Shown here: in pieces, positions 13,801 to 64,000 of the stretch
Layout of the letters: the number at the start of each line of letters is the position of its first letter
Numbering within the stretch: position 1 is the stretch's first letter
NCBI GenBank assembly: GCA_036877525.1
Contig: JAZGTH010000139.1
Coordinates: 1-64,000 of the forward strand
Source of the DNA: Chromobotia macracanthus
Taxonomy: Eukaryota > Chordata > Actinopteri > Cypriniformes > Botiidae
DNA length: 64,000 nt
Reading direction: 5' to 3'
Notes under the pieces: model-generated
What the model saw: the letters and a program-made list of their open reading frames with translations, nothing else
Database searches by the model: none
Told to the model about the DNA's origin: nothing
Translations under genes and position numbers: made by a program

Positions 13801-16800
13801 GTTTTTGGAGCGATGTGTTTATGGTAACTGCAGTTTTTGGAGCGATGTGTTTATGGTAACTGCAGTTTTTGGAGCGATGTGTTTATGGTAACTGCAGTTT
13901 TTGGAGCGATGTGTTTATGGTAACTTTGCAGTTTTTGGAGCGATGTGTTTATGGTAACTGCAGTTTTTGGAGCGATGTGTTTATGGTAACTGCAGTTTTT
14001 GGAGCGATGTGTTTATGGTAACTGCAGTTTTTGGAGCGATGTGTTTATGGTAACTTTGCAGTTTTTGGAGCGATGTGTTTATGGTAACTGCAGTTTTTGG
14101 AGCGATGTGTTTATGGTAACTGCAGTTTTTGGAGCGATTTGTTTATGGTAACTGCAGTTTTTGGAGTGTTTATGGTAACTTGCAGTTTTTGGAGCGATGT
14201 GTTTATGGTAACTGCAGTTTTTGGAGCGATGTGTTTATGGTAACTTTGCAGTTTTTGGAGCGATGTGTTTATGGTAACTGCAGTTTTTGGAGCGATGTGT
14301 TTATGGTAACTGCAGTTTTTGGAGCGATGTGTTTATGGTAACTTGCAGTTTTTGGAGCGATGTGTTTATGGTAACTGCAGTTTTTGGAGCGATGTGTTTA
14401 TGGTAACTGCAGTTTTTGGAGCGATGTGTTTATGGTAACTGCAGTTTTTGGAGCGATGTGTTTATGGTAACTGCAGTTTTTGGAGCGATTTGTTTATGGT
14501 AACTGCAGTTTTTGGAGTGTTTATGGTAACTTTGCAGTTTTTGGAGCGATGTGTTTATGGTAACTGCAGTTTTTGGAGCGATGTGTTTATGGTAACTTGC
14601 AGTTTTTGGAGCGATGTGTTTATGGTAACTTTGCAGTTTTTGGAGCGATGTGTTTATGGTAACTGCAGTTTTTGGAGCGATGTGTTTATGGTAACTTTGC
14701 AGTTTTTGGAGCGATGTGTTTATGGTAACTGCAGTTTTTGGAGCGATGTGTTTATGGTAACTGCAGTTTTTGGAGTGTATGGTAACTTTGCAGTTTTTGG
14801 AGCGATGTGTTTATGGTAACTGCAGTTTTTTGGAGCGATGTGTTTATGGTAACTTGCAGTTTTTGGAGCGATGTGTTTATGGTAACTGCAGTTTTTGGAG
14901 CGATGTGTTTATGGTAACTGCAGTTTTTGGAGCGATGTGTTTATGGTAACTTGCAGTTTTTGGAGCGATGTGTTTATGGTAACTGCAGTTTTTGGAGCGA
15001 TGTGTTTATGGTAACTGCAGTTTTTGGAGCGATGTGTTTATGGTAACTGCAGTTTTTGGAGCGATGTGTTTATGGTAGCTCTGCAGTTTTTGGAGCGATG
15101 TGTTTATGGTAACTGCAGTTTTTGGAGCGATTTGTTTATGGTAACTGCAGTTTTTGGAGTGTTATGGTAACTTTGCAGTTTTTGGAGCGATGTGTTTATG
15201 GTAACTGCAGTTTTTGGAGCGATGTGTTTATGGTAACTGCAGTTTTTGGAGTGATGTGTTTATGGTAACTGCAGTTTTGGAGCCGTGTGTTTATGGTAAC
15301 TTGCAGTTTTTGGAGCGATGTGTTTATGGTAACTGCAGTTTTTGGAGCGATGTGTTTATGGTAACTTTGCAGTTTTTGGAGCGATGTGTTTATGGTAACT
15401 GCAGTTTTTGGAGCGATGTGTTTATGGTAACTGCAGTTTTTGGAGCGATGTGTTTATGGTAACTGCAGTTTTTGGAGCGATGTGTTTATGGTAACTGCAG
15501 TTTTTGGAGCGATGTGTTTATGGTAACTGCAGTTTTTGGAGCGATGTGTTTATGGTAACTGCAGTTTTGGATGTGTTTATGGTAACTTTGCCGTTTTTGG
15601 AGCGATGTGTTTATGATAACTGCAGTTTTTGGAGCGATGTGTTTATGGTAACTGCAGTTTTTGGAGCGATGTGTTTATGGTAACTGCAGTTTTTGGAGCG
15701 ATGTGTGTATGGTAACTGCAGTTTTTGGAGCGATGTGTTTATGGTAACTGCAGTTTTTGGAGCGATGTGTTTATGGTAACTGCAGTTTTTGGAGCGATGT
15801 GTTTATGGTAACTGCAGTTTTTGGAGCGATGTGTTTATGGTAACTTTGCAGTTTTTGGAGCGATGTGTTTATGGTAACTTTGCAGTTTTTGGAGCGATGT
15901 GTTTATGGTAACTTTGCAGTTTTTGGAGCGATGTGTTTATGGTAACTTTGCAGTTTTTGGAGCGATGTGTTTATGGTAACTGCAGTTTTTGGAGCGATGT
16001 GTTTATGGTAACTGCAGTTTTTGGAGCGATGTGTTTATGGTAACTTGCAGTTTTTGGAGCGATGTGTTTATTGTAACTTTGCAGTTTTTGGAGTGATGTG
16101 TTTATGGTAACTGCAGTTTTTGGAGCGATGTGTTTATGGTAACTGCAGTTTTTGGGCGATGTGTTTATGGTAACTTTGCAGTTTTTGGAGCGATGTGTTT
16201 ATGGTAACTGCAGTTTTTGGAGCGATGTGTTTATGGTAACTTTGCAGTTTTTGGAGCGATGTGTTTATGGTAACTTGCAGTTTTTGGAGCGATGTGTTTA
16301 TGGTAACTTTGCAGTTTTTGGAGCGATGTGTTTATGGTAACTGCAGTTTTTGGGGCGATTTGTTTATGATAACTTTGCAGTTTTTGGAGCGATGTGTGTA
16401 TGGTAACTGCAGTTTTTGGAGCGATGTGTTTATGGTAACTGCAGTTTTTGGAGCGATGTGTTTATGGTAACTTGCAGTTTTTGGAGCGATGTGTTTATGG
16501 TAACTGCAGTTTTTGGAGCGATGTGTTTATGGTAACTGCAGTTTTTGGAGCGATGTGTTTATGGTAACTGCAGTTTTGGACGATGTGTTTATGGTAACTG
16601 CAGTTTTTGGAGCGATGTGTTTATGGTAACTTTGCAGTTTTGGAGCGATGTGTTTATGGTAACTGCAGTTTTTGGAGCGATGTGTTTATGGTAACTGCAG
16701 TTTTTGGAGCGATGTGTTTATGGTAACTGCAGTTTTTGGAGCGATGTGTTTATGGTAACTTGCAGTTTTTGGAGCGATGTGTTTATGGTAACTGCAGTTT

Positions 16801-19541
16801 TTGGAGCGATGTGTTTATGGTAACTTTGCAGTTTTTGGAGCGATGTGTTTATGGTAACTGCAGTTTTTGGAGCGATTTGTTTATGGTAACTTTGCAGTTT
16901 TTGGAGCGATGTGTTTATGGTAACTGCAGTTTTTGGAGCCGCATGTGTTTATGGTAACTTTGCAGTTTTTGGAGCGATGTGTTTATGGTAACTGCAGTTT
17001 TTGGAGCGATGTGTTTATGGTAACTGCAGTTTTTGGAGCGATGTGTTTATGGTAACTTGCAGTTTTTGGAGCGATGTGTTTATGGTAACTGCAGTTTTTG
17101 GAGCGATGTGTTTATGGTAACTGCAGTTTTTGGAGCGTGTGTTTATGGTAACTTGCAGTTTTTGGAGCGATGTGTTTATGGTAACTGCAGTTTTTGGAGC
17201 GATGTGTTTATGGTAACTTTGCAGTTTTTGGAGCGATGTGTTTATGGTAACTTGCAGTTTTTGGAGCGATGTGTTTATGGTAACTGCAGTTTTTGGAGCG
17301 ATGTGTTTATGGTAACTTGCAGTTTTTGGAGCGATGTGTTTATGGTAACTGCAGTTTTTGAGCGTTTTGAGCGATGTGTTTATGGTAACTGCAGTTTTTG
17401 GAGCGATGTGTTTATGGTAACTGCAGTTTTTGGAGCGATGTGTTTATGGTAACTTTGCAGTTTTTGGAGCGATGTGTTTATGGTAACTGCAGTTTTTGGA
17501 GCGATGTGTTTATGGTAACTGCAGTTTTTGGAGCGATGTGTTTATGGTAACTGCAGTTTTTGGAGCGATGTGTTTATGGTAACTGCAGTTTTTGGAGCGA
17601 TGTGTTTATGGTAACTTTGCAGTTTTTGGAGCGATGTGTTTATGGTAACTGCAGTTTTTGGAGCGATGTGTTTATGGTAACTTGCAGTTTTTGGAGCGAT
17701 GTGTTTATGGTAACTGCAGTTTTTGGAGCGATGTGTTTATGGTAACTGCAGTTTTTGGAGCGATGTGTTTATGGTAACTTGCAGTTTTTGGAGCGATGTG
17801 TTTATGGTAACTGCAGTTTTTGGCGATGTGTTTATGGTAACTTGCAGTTTTTGGAGCGATGTGTTTATGGTAACTGCAGTTTTTGGAGCGATGTGTTTAT
17901 GGTAACTGCAGTTTTTGGAGCGATGTGTTTATGGTAACTTGCAGTTTTTGGAGCGATGTGTTTATGGTAACTGCAGTTTTTGAGCGATGTTTATGGTAAC
18001 TTTGCAGTTTTTGGAGCGATGTGTTTATGGTAACTGCAGTTTTTGGAGCGATGTGTTTATGGTAACTGCAGTTTTTGGAGCGATGTGTTTATGGTAACTT
18101 GCAGTTTTTGGAGCGATGTGTTTATGGTAACTTTGCAGTTTTTGGAGCGATGTGTTTATGGTAACTGCAGTTTTTGGAGCGATGTGTTTATGGTAACTGC
18201 AGTTTTTGGAGCGATGTGTTTATGGTAACTTTGCAGTTTTTGGAGCGATGTGTTTATGGTAACTGCAGTTTTTGGAGCGATGTGTTTATGGTAACTTGCA
18301 GTTTTTGGAGCGATGTGTTTATGGTAACTGCAGTTTTTGGAGCGATGTGTTTATGGTAACTGCAGTTTTGGAGCGAGTGTTTATGGTAACTTGCAGTTTT
18401 TGGAGCGATGTGTTTATGGTAACTGCAGTTTTTGGAGCGATGTGTTTATGGTAACTTGCAGTTTTTGGAGCGATGTGTTTATGGTAACTTGCAGTTTTTG
18501 GAGCGATGTGTTTATGGTAACTGCAGTTTTTTGAGCGATGTGTTTATGGTAACTTTGCAGTTTTTGGAGCGATGTGTTTATGGTAACTGCAGTTTTTGGA
18601 GCGATGTGTTTATGGTAACATTGCAGTTTTGGAGCGATGTGTTTATGGTAACTGCAGTTTTTGGAGCGATGTGTTTATGGTAACTGCAGTTTTTGGAGCG
18701 ATGTGTTTATGGTAACTGCAGTTTTTGGAGCGATGTGTTTATGGTAACTGCAGTTTTTGGAGCGATGTGTTTATGGTAACTTTGCAGTTTTGGAGCGATG
18801 TGTTTATGGTAACTTTGCAGTTTTTGGAGCGATGTGTTTATGGTAACTGCAGTTTTTGGACATGTGTTTATGGTAACTTTGCAGTTTTTGGAGCGATGTG
18901 TTTATGGTAACTGCAGTTTTGGAGCGATGTGTTTATGGTAACTGCAGTTTTTGGAGCGATGTGTTTATGGTAACTTGCAGTTTTTGGAGCGATGTGTTTA
19001 TGGTAACTGCAGTTTTTGGAGTGATGTTAACTTGCAGTTTTTGGAGCGATGTGTTTATGGTAACTGCAGTTTTTGGAGCGATGTGTTTATGGTAACTGCA
19101 GTTTTTGGAGCGATGTGTTTATGGTAACTGCAGTTTTTGGAGCGATGTGTGTATGGTAACTGCAGTTTTCGGAGCGATGTGTTTATGGTAACTGCAGTTT
19201 TTAGAGCGATGTGTTTATGGTAACTGCAGTTTTTGGAGCGATTTGTTTATGGTAACTTTGCAGTTTTTGGAGTGATGTATTTATGGTAACTGCAGTTTTT
19301 GGAGCGATGTGTTTATGGTAACTGCAGTTTTTGGACGAGTGTTTATGGTAACTTTGCAGTTTTTGGAGCGATGTGTTTATGGTAACTTTGCAGTTTTTGG
19401 AGCGATGTGTTTATGGTAACTGCAGTTTTTGGAGCGATGTGTTTATGGTAACTGCAGTTTTGGAGCGATGTGTTTATGGTAACTTTGCAGTTTTTGGAGC
19501 GATGTGTTTATGGTAACTGCAGTTTTTGGAGCGATGTGTTT

Positions 19542-19599
19542 ATGGTAACTGCAGTTTTTGGAGCGATGTGTTTATCGCTTCAAAAACTGCAGTTACCAT
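19542..19599. repeat. Inverted unit forming a perfect-size hairpin in the array
   Basis: A forward unit segment at 19542-19565 is followed by a 10-nt spacer (19566-19575) and then its reverse complement at 19576-19599. The arms are 24 nt with a single mismatch (GGAGCG against GAAGCG). It is the only reverse-oriented unit I found in about 24 kb, and forward units resume after a short irregular junction (TATGTTTTTGG). Confidence 0.9.
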
Positions 19600-22500
19600 A
19601 TGTTTTTGGTAACTGCAGTTTTTGGAGCGATGTGTTTATGGTAACTTTGCAGTTTTGGAGCGATGTGTTTATGGTAACTTTGCAGTTTTTGGAGCGATGT
19701 GTTTATGATAATTGCAGTTTTTGGAGCGATGTGTTTATGGTAACTGCAGTTTTTGGAGCGATGTGTTTATGGTAACTTTGCAGTTTTTGGAGCGATGTGT
19801 GTATGGTAACTGCAGTTTTTGGAGTGATGGTAACTTTGCAGTTTTTGGAGCGATGTGTTTATGGTAACTGCAGTTTTTGGAGCGATGTGTTTATGGTAAC
19901 TGCAGTTTTTGGAGCGATGTGTTTATGGTAACTGCAGTTTTTGGAGCGATGTGTTTATGGTAACCGCAGTTTTTGGAGCGATGTGTTTATGGTAACTGCA
20001 GTTTTTGGAGCGAAGTGTTTATGGTAACTGCAGTTTTTGGAGCAATGTGTTTATGGTAACTTTGTGTTTATGGTAACTTTGCAGTTTTTGGAGCGATGTG
20101 TTTATGGTAACTGCAGTTTTTGGAGCGATTTGTTTATGGTAACTGCAGTTTTTGGAGTGATGGTAACTTTGCAGTTTTTGGAGCGATGTGTTTATGGTAA
20201 CTGCAGTTTTTGGAGCGATGTGTTTATGGTAACGGCAGTTTTTGGAGCGATGTGTTTATGGTAACTTTGCAGTTTTTGGAGCAATTTGTTTATGGTAACT
20301 GCAGTTTTTGGAGCGATGTGTTTATGATAATTGCAGTTTTTGGAGCGATTTGTTTATGGTAACTGCAGTTTTTGGAGTGATGTGTTTATGGTAACTGCAG
20401 TTTTTGGAGCGATGTGTTTATGGTAACTGCAGTTTTTAGAGCGATGTGTTTATGGTAACTGCAGTTTTTGGAGCGATTTGTTTATGGTAACTTTGCAGTT
20501 TTCGGAGCGATGTGTTTATGGTAACTGCAGTTTTTGGATCGATGTGTTTATGGTAACTGCAGTTTTTGGAGCAATGTGTTTATGGTAACTTTGCAGTTTT
20601 TGGAGCAATGTGTGTATGGTAACTGCAGTTTTTGGAGCGATGTGTTTATGGTAACTTTGCAGTTTTTGGAGCGATGTGTTTATGGTAACCGCAGTTTTTG
20701 GAGCGATGTGTTTATGATAATTGCAGTTTTTGGAGCGATTTGTTTATGGTAACTGCAGTTTTTGGAGCGATGTGTTTATGGTAACTGCAGTTTTTGGAGC
20801 GATGTGTTTATGGTAACTTTGCAGTTTTGGAGCGATGTGTTTATGGTAACTTTGCAGTTTTTGGAGCGATGTGTTTATGGTAACTTTGCAGTTTTTGGAG
20901 CGATGTGTTTATGGTAACTGCAGTTTTTGGAGCGATGTGTGTATGGTAACTGCAGTTTTCGGAGCGATGTGTTTATGGTAACTGCAGTTTTTGGAGCGAT
21001 TTGTTTATGGTAACTTTGCAGTTTTCGGAGCGATGTGTTTATGGTAACTTTGCAGTTTTTGGAGTGATGTATTTATGGTAACTGCAGTTTTTGGAGCGAT
21101 GTGTTTATGGTAACTTGCAGTTTTTGGAGCGATGTGTTTATGGTAACTTTGCAGTTTTTGGAGCGATGTGTTTATGGTAACTGCAGTTTTTGGAGCGATG
21201 TGTTTATGGTAATTGCAGTTTTTGGAGCGATGTGTTTATGGTAACTTTGCAGTTTTTGGAGCGATGTGTTTATGGTAACTGCAGTTTTTGGAGCGATGTG
21301 TTTATGATAATTGCAGTTTTTGGAGCGATGTGTTTATGGTAACTGCAGTTTTTGGAGCGATGTGTTTATGGTAACTGCAGTTTTTGGAGCGATGTGTTTA
21401 TGGTAACTTTGCAGTTTTGGAGCGATGTGTTTATGGTAACTTTGCAGTTTTTGGAGCGATGTGTTTATGGTAACTTTGCAGTTTTTGGAGTGATGGTAAC
21501 TTTGCAGTTTTTGGAGCGATGTGTTTATGGTAACTGCAGTTTTTGGAGCGATGTGTTTATGGTAACTTTGTGTTTATGGTAACTTTGCAGTTTTTGGAGC
21601 GATATGTGTATGGTAACTGCAGTTTTCGGAGCGATGTGTTTATGGTAACTGCAGTTTTGGAGCGATGTGTTTATGCTAACTTTGCAGTTTTTGGAGCGAT
21701 GTGTGTATGGTAACTGCAGTTTTTGGAGCGTTGTGTTTATGATAACTGCAGTTTTTGGAGCGATGTGTTTATGATAATTGCAGTTTTTGGAGCGATTTGT
21801 TTATGGTAACTGCAGTTTTTGGAGTGATGGTAACTTTGCAGTTTGTGGAGCGATGTGTTTATGGTAACCGTAGTTTTTGGAGCGATGTGTTTATGGTAAC
21901 TGCAGTTTTTGGAGCGATGTGTTTATGGTAACTGCAGTTTTTCGAGCGATGTGTTTATGGTAACTGCAGTTTTTGGAGCGATGTGTTTATGGTAACTGCA
22001 GTTTTTGGAGCGATGTGTTTATGGTAACTTTGCATTTTTGGAGCGATGTGTTTATGGTAACTTTGCAGTTTTTGGAGCGATGTGTGTATGGTAACTGCAG
22101 TTTTTGGAGCGATGTGTTTATGGTAACTGCAGTTTTTGGAGCGATGTGTTTATGGTAACTGCAGTTTTTGGAGCGATGTGTTTATGGTAGCTCTGCAGTT
22201 TTTGGAGTGATGGTAACTTTGCAGTTTTTGGAGTGATTTGTTTATGATAACTGCAGTTTTTGGAGCGATGTGTTTATGATAATTGCAGTTTTTGGAGCGA
22301 TTTGTTTATGGTAACTTTGCATTTTTGGATCGATGTGTTTATGGTAACTTTGTGTTTATGGTAACTGCAGTTTTTGGAGCGATGTGTTTATGGTAGCTCT
22401 GCAGTTTTTGGAGTGATGGTAACTTTGCAGTTTTTGGAGTGATTTGTTTATGATAACTGCAGTTTTTGGAGCGATGTGTTTATGATAATTGCAGTTTTTG

Positions 22501-22937
22501 GAGCGATGTGTTTATGGTAACTTTGCATTTTTGGATCGATGTGTTTATGGTAACTTTGCAGTTTTTGGAGCAATGTGTTTATGGTAACTTTGCAGTTTTT
22601 GGAGCAATGTGTTTATGGTAACTGCAGTTTTTTGAGCGATGTGTTTATGGTAACTGCAGTTTTTGGAGCGATGTGTTTATGGTAGCTCTGCAGTTTTTGG
22701 AGTGATGGTAACTTTGCAGTTTTTGGAGTGATTTGTTTATGATAACTGCAGTTTTTGGAGCGATGTGTTTATGATAATTGCAGTTTTTGGAGCGATTTGT
22801 TTATGGTAACTGCAGTTTTTGGAGTGATGGTAACTTTGCAGTTTTTGGAGCGATGTGTTTATGGTAACTGCAGTTTTTGGAGTGATGGTAACTTTGCAGT
22901 TTTTGGAGCGATGTGTTTATGCTAACTGCAGTTTTTG

Positions 22938-22980
22938 GATTATTTTTGAGGATGTGTTTATTAACTGAGTTTTGCGATGT
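22938..22980. repeat. Degenerate unit near the right end of the array
   Basis: The sequence departs strongly from the unit (GGATTATTTTTGAGG, then TTAACTGAGTTTTGCG) before normal units resume at about 22980. It is the most diverged internal stretch in the array. Confidence 0.7.
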
Positions 22981-23872
22981 GTTTATGGTAACTTTGCAGT
23001 TTTTGGAGTGATGTATTTATGGTAATTGCAGTTTTTGGAGCGATGTGTTTATGGTAACTGCAGTTTTTGGAGCGATGTGTTTATGGTAACTGCAGTTTTT
23101 GAAGCGATATGTTTATGGTAACTGCAGATTTTGGAGCGATGTGTTTATGGTAGCTCTGCAGTTTTTGGAGTGATGTGTTTATGGTAACTGCAGTTTTTGG
23201 AGTGATGTGTTTATGGTAACTGCAGTTTTTGGAGCGATGTGTTTATGGTAACCGCAGTTTTTGGAGCGATGTGTTTATGGTAACTGCAGATTTTGGAGCG
23301 ATGTGTTTATGGTAACTTTGCAGTTTTTGGAGCGATGTGTTTATGATAATTGCAGTTTTTGGAGTGATTTGTTTATGGTAACTTTGCAGTTTTTGGAGCG
23401 ATGTGTTTATGGTAACTGCAGTTTTTGGAGCGATGTGTTTATGGTAATTGCAGTTTTTGGAGCGATGTGTTTATGGTAACTTTGCAGTTTTTGGAGCGAT
23501 TTGTTTATGGTAACTGCAGTTTTTGGAGTGATGGTAACTTTGCAGTTTTTGGAGTGATGTGTTTATGGTAACTGCAGTTTTTGGAGCGATGTGTTTATGG
23601 TAATTGCAGTTTTTGGAGTGATGGTAACTTTGCAGTTTTTGGAGTGATGTGTTTATGGTAACTGCAGTTTTTGGAGTGATGTGTTTATGGTAACTGCAGT
23701 TTTTGGAGCGATGTGTTTATGGTAATTGCAGTTTTTGGAGTGATGGTAACTTTGCAGTTTTTGGAGTGATGTGTTTATGGTAACTGCAGTTTTTGGAGTG
23801 ATGTGTTTATGGTAACTGCAGTTTTTGGAGCGATTTGTTTATGGTAACTGCAGTTTTTGGAGTGATGTGTTA

Positions 23873-24120
23873 TTTTGGGGGTAATTGTGTTATTGTGGGT
23901 TGCATGGCTACTTGAATAACTGGAATTTGGTGACATGAAAGGACTAGAAATGAGAGCTTTTGGGTTCGATAAGCTTTAGAATTCCTAAAGTTACAGTATG
24001 GTTTAACAGTGCAATATGACAGTGCAACATATTAATTACGATCAATGAAGAAATTCATTTTGAAACCCTTTCCTAAATCAAGTAAAATTTGATTTCTCGC
24101 GATAAGGGTTGTAACATGTT
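23873..24120. other. Unique spacer between array and promoter
   Basis: The spacer is AT-rich, single-copy-looking DNA with no gene. The first bases (GTGTTATTTTGGGGG, then TGTGTTATTGTGGG) look like decayed repeat. Nothing else is recognisable until the sequence turns CpG-rich at about 24121. Confidence 0.6.
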
Positions 24121-24236
24121 ACGTTAGGGCGTGCTCCGCTCGGCCCCTCCCATTTCGCAAGAGGCCCCGCCCATCCGCCCGGAAGCCACTCCCTCTCTCA
24201 TAGGCTCTATTAAGTGGCAAACATTCAGGGCAGAAA
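24121..24236 (+). promoter_or_regulatory. map3k1: Probable map3k1 promoter and 5' UTR (GC-box, CpG-rich)
   Basis: Base composition shifts abruptly from AT-rich to GC- and CpG-rich just before the start codon. A GC-box-like CCCCGCCC lies at 24165-24172 and CGGCCCCTCCC lies at about 24141-24151. CpGs continue through exon 1, as in a short CpG-island promoter. I see no convincing TATA box; TATTAAG at 24209-24215 is too close to the ATG to place a start site with confidence. The transcription start is not visible from sequence. Confidence 0.6.
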
Positions 24237-63819
<39,583 letters not shown>

Positions 63820-64000
63820 GTAAGCTGCAGCCAAACCCTTATTGCACACAGTGTTTTATACTGGAAGGAAGTTTCCAGCCTACAAAAACCACCAAGGAAG
63901 TTTCTTTTTAGTTAGAATATTGCCTTCAAAGGGAGCTCCCCAGGTTGGCCGTACACACCAAGGAAGGTCACCAGGTGTCTAGGAGAGCTTGAGTGTGTCT
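63820..64000. other. Intron 17, start (cut by window end)
   Basis: Intronic sequence after the exon 17 donor. CACCAAGGAAGTTTC and CACCAAGGAAGGTCACC form a small local repeat. The next exon, expected to encode the GANLL/DFG segment, is not reached. Confidence 0.6.

Larger units (their letters stand above)
19..23872. repeat. Giant 32-bp minisatellite array upstream of map3k1
   Basis: The whole stretch is a head-to-tail tandem repeat with a basic unit of 32 bp (clean example 2041-2072, next copy 2073-2104). Each unit has a GTGTTTATGG segment, a CTGCAG hexamer (PstI), a T5 tract and a GGAGCGAT segment. Common length variants are 33 bp (AACTTGCAG), 34 bp (AACTTTGCAG) and a short form of about 24 bp that lacks the GTGTTTAT segment. 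Base variants include GATAATTGCAG, GATTTG, GGTAGCTCTGCAG and GCTAACTGCAG. At 32 bp per unit the array would hold about 745 copies. The first ~18 bases of the window do not match the unit, so the left edge may lie here, but it could also be an interruption. The right edge decays into unique DNA at about 23872. I see no gene in it; the small open frames are by-products of the repeat. The family is not one I recognise. Confidence 0.97.

Noticed and set aside
901..23479. Dozens of open frames of 60-139 codons in the minisatellite (peptides built from ERCVYGNCSFWSDVFMV-type units)
   Set aside because: The unit holds a TAA that falls in frame once per three 32-bp copies, and frames are extended only where 33- or 34-bp variants shift the register. 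The peptide is just the unit read in successive frames, with no promoter, splice or codon signal.
19..23872. A CRISPR array, because of the regular short repeats
   Set aside because: There are no unique spacers; units are directly contiguous. The flanking gene is a spliced animal gene.

Overview
The window is vertebrate, most likely ray-finned fish, DNA. It holds one protein-coding gene, the orthologue of MAP3K1 (MEKK1) on the + strand, and a very large tandem repeat immediately upstream. The fish assignment rests on the transposon set: Tc1/mariner copies, an L2-type LINE sharing its 3' tail with a tRNA-derived SINE, a second fish-type LINE, and several short non-autonomous DNA elements familiar from otophysan genomes. 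The species cannot be named from sequence alone.

Layout. (1) About 19-23872: a minisatellite of a 32-bp unit, roughly 700-750 copies, each normally carrying a CTGCAG hexamer and a T5 tract. Variants divide it into a mixed left part, a homogeneous core and a mixed right part. (2) 23873-24236: a short unique stretch ending in a CpG-rich, GC-box promoter-like region. (3) 24237-63819: seventeen map3k1 coding exons. All junctions are GT-AG and all phases agree, giving 1336 codons plus one base. The window ends inside the kinase domain, just after the HRDIK catalytic loop, so the C-terminal exons are missing.

The predicted protein contains, in order: a variable N-terminus with a conserved basic block, a SWIM zinc finger (CxC...CxH), a RING/PHD-like E3 domain, a helical (TOG-like) region, a long Ser/Pro-rich linker ending in a UIM-like acidic helix, and a Ser/Thr kinase domain with an intact glycine loop and VAIK-type lysine. 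This is the known MEKK1 design, a MAP3K that is also a ubiquitin ligase upstream of JNK/ERK signalling.

Introns. Intron 1 (22.8 kb) holds two hypervariable microsatellites, a SINE, and a LINE interrupted by a nested antisense L2 copy with a 6-bp target duplication. Intron 2 holds a complete but inactivated Tc1-like element with IR/DR-style ends. Introns 4, 9, 10 and 13 hold short DNA elements, including a hAT-like one with an almost perfect 8-bp target duplication. No other host gene, RNA gene or CRISPR array was found. The most unusual object is the ~24-kb minisatellite ending about 365 bp from the map3k1 start codon.
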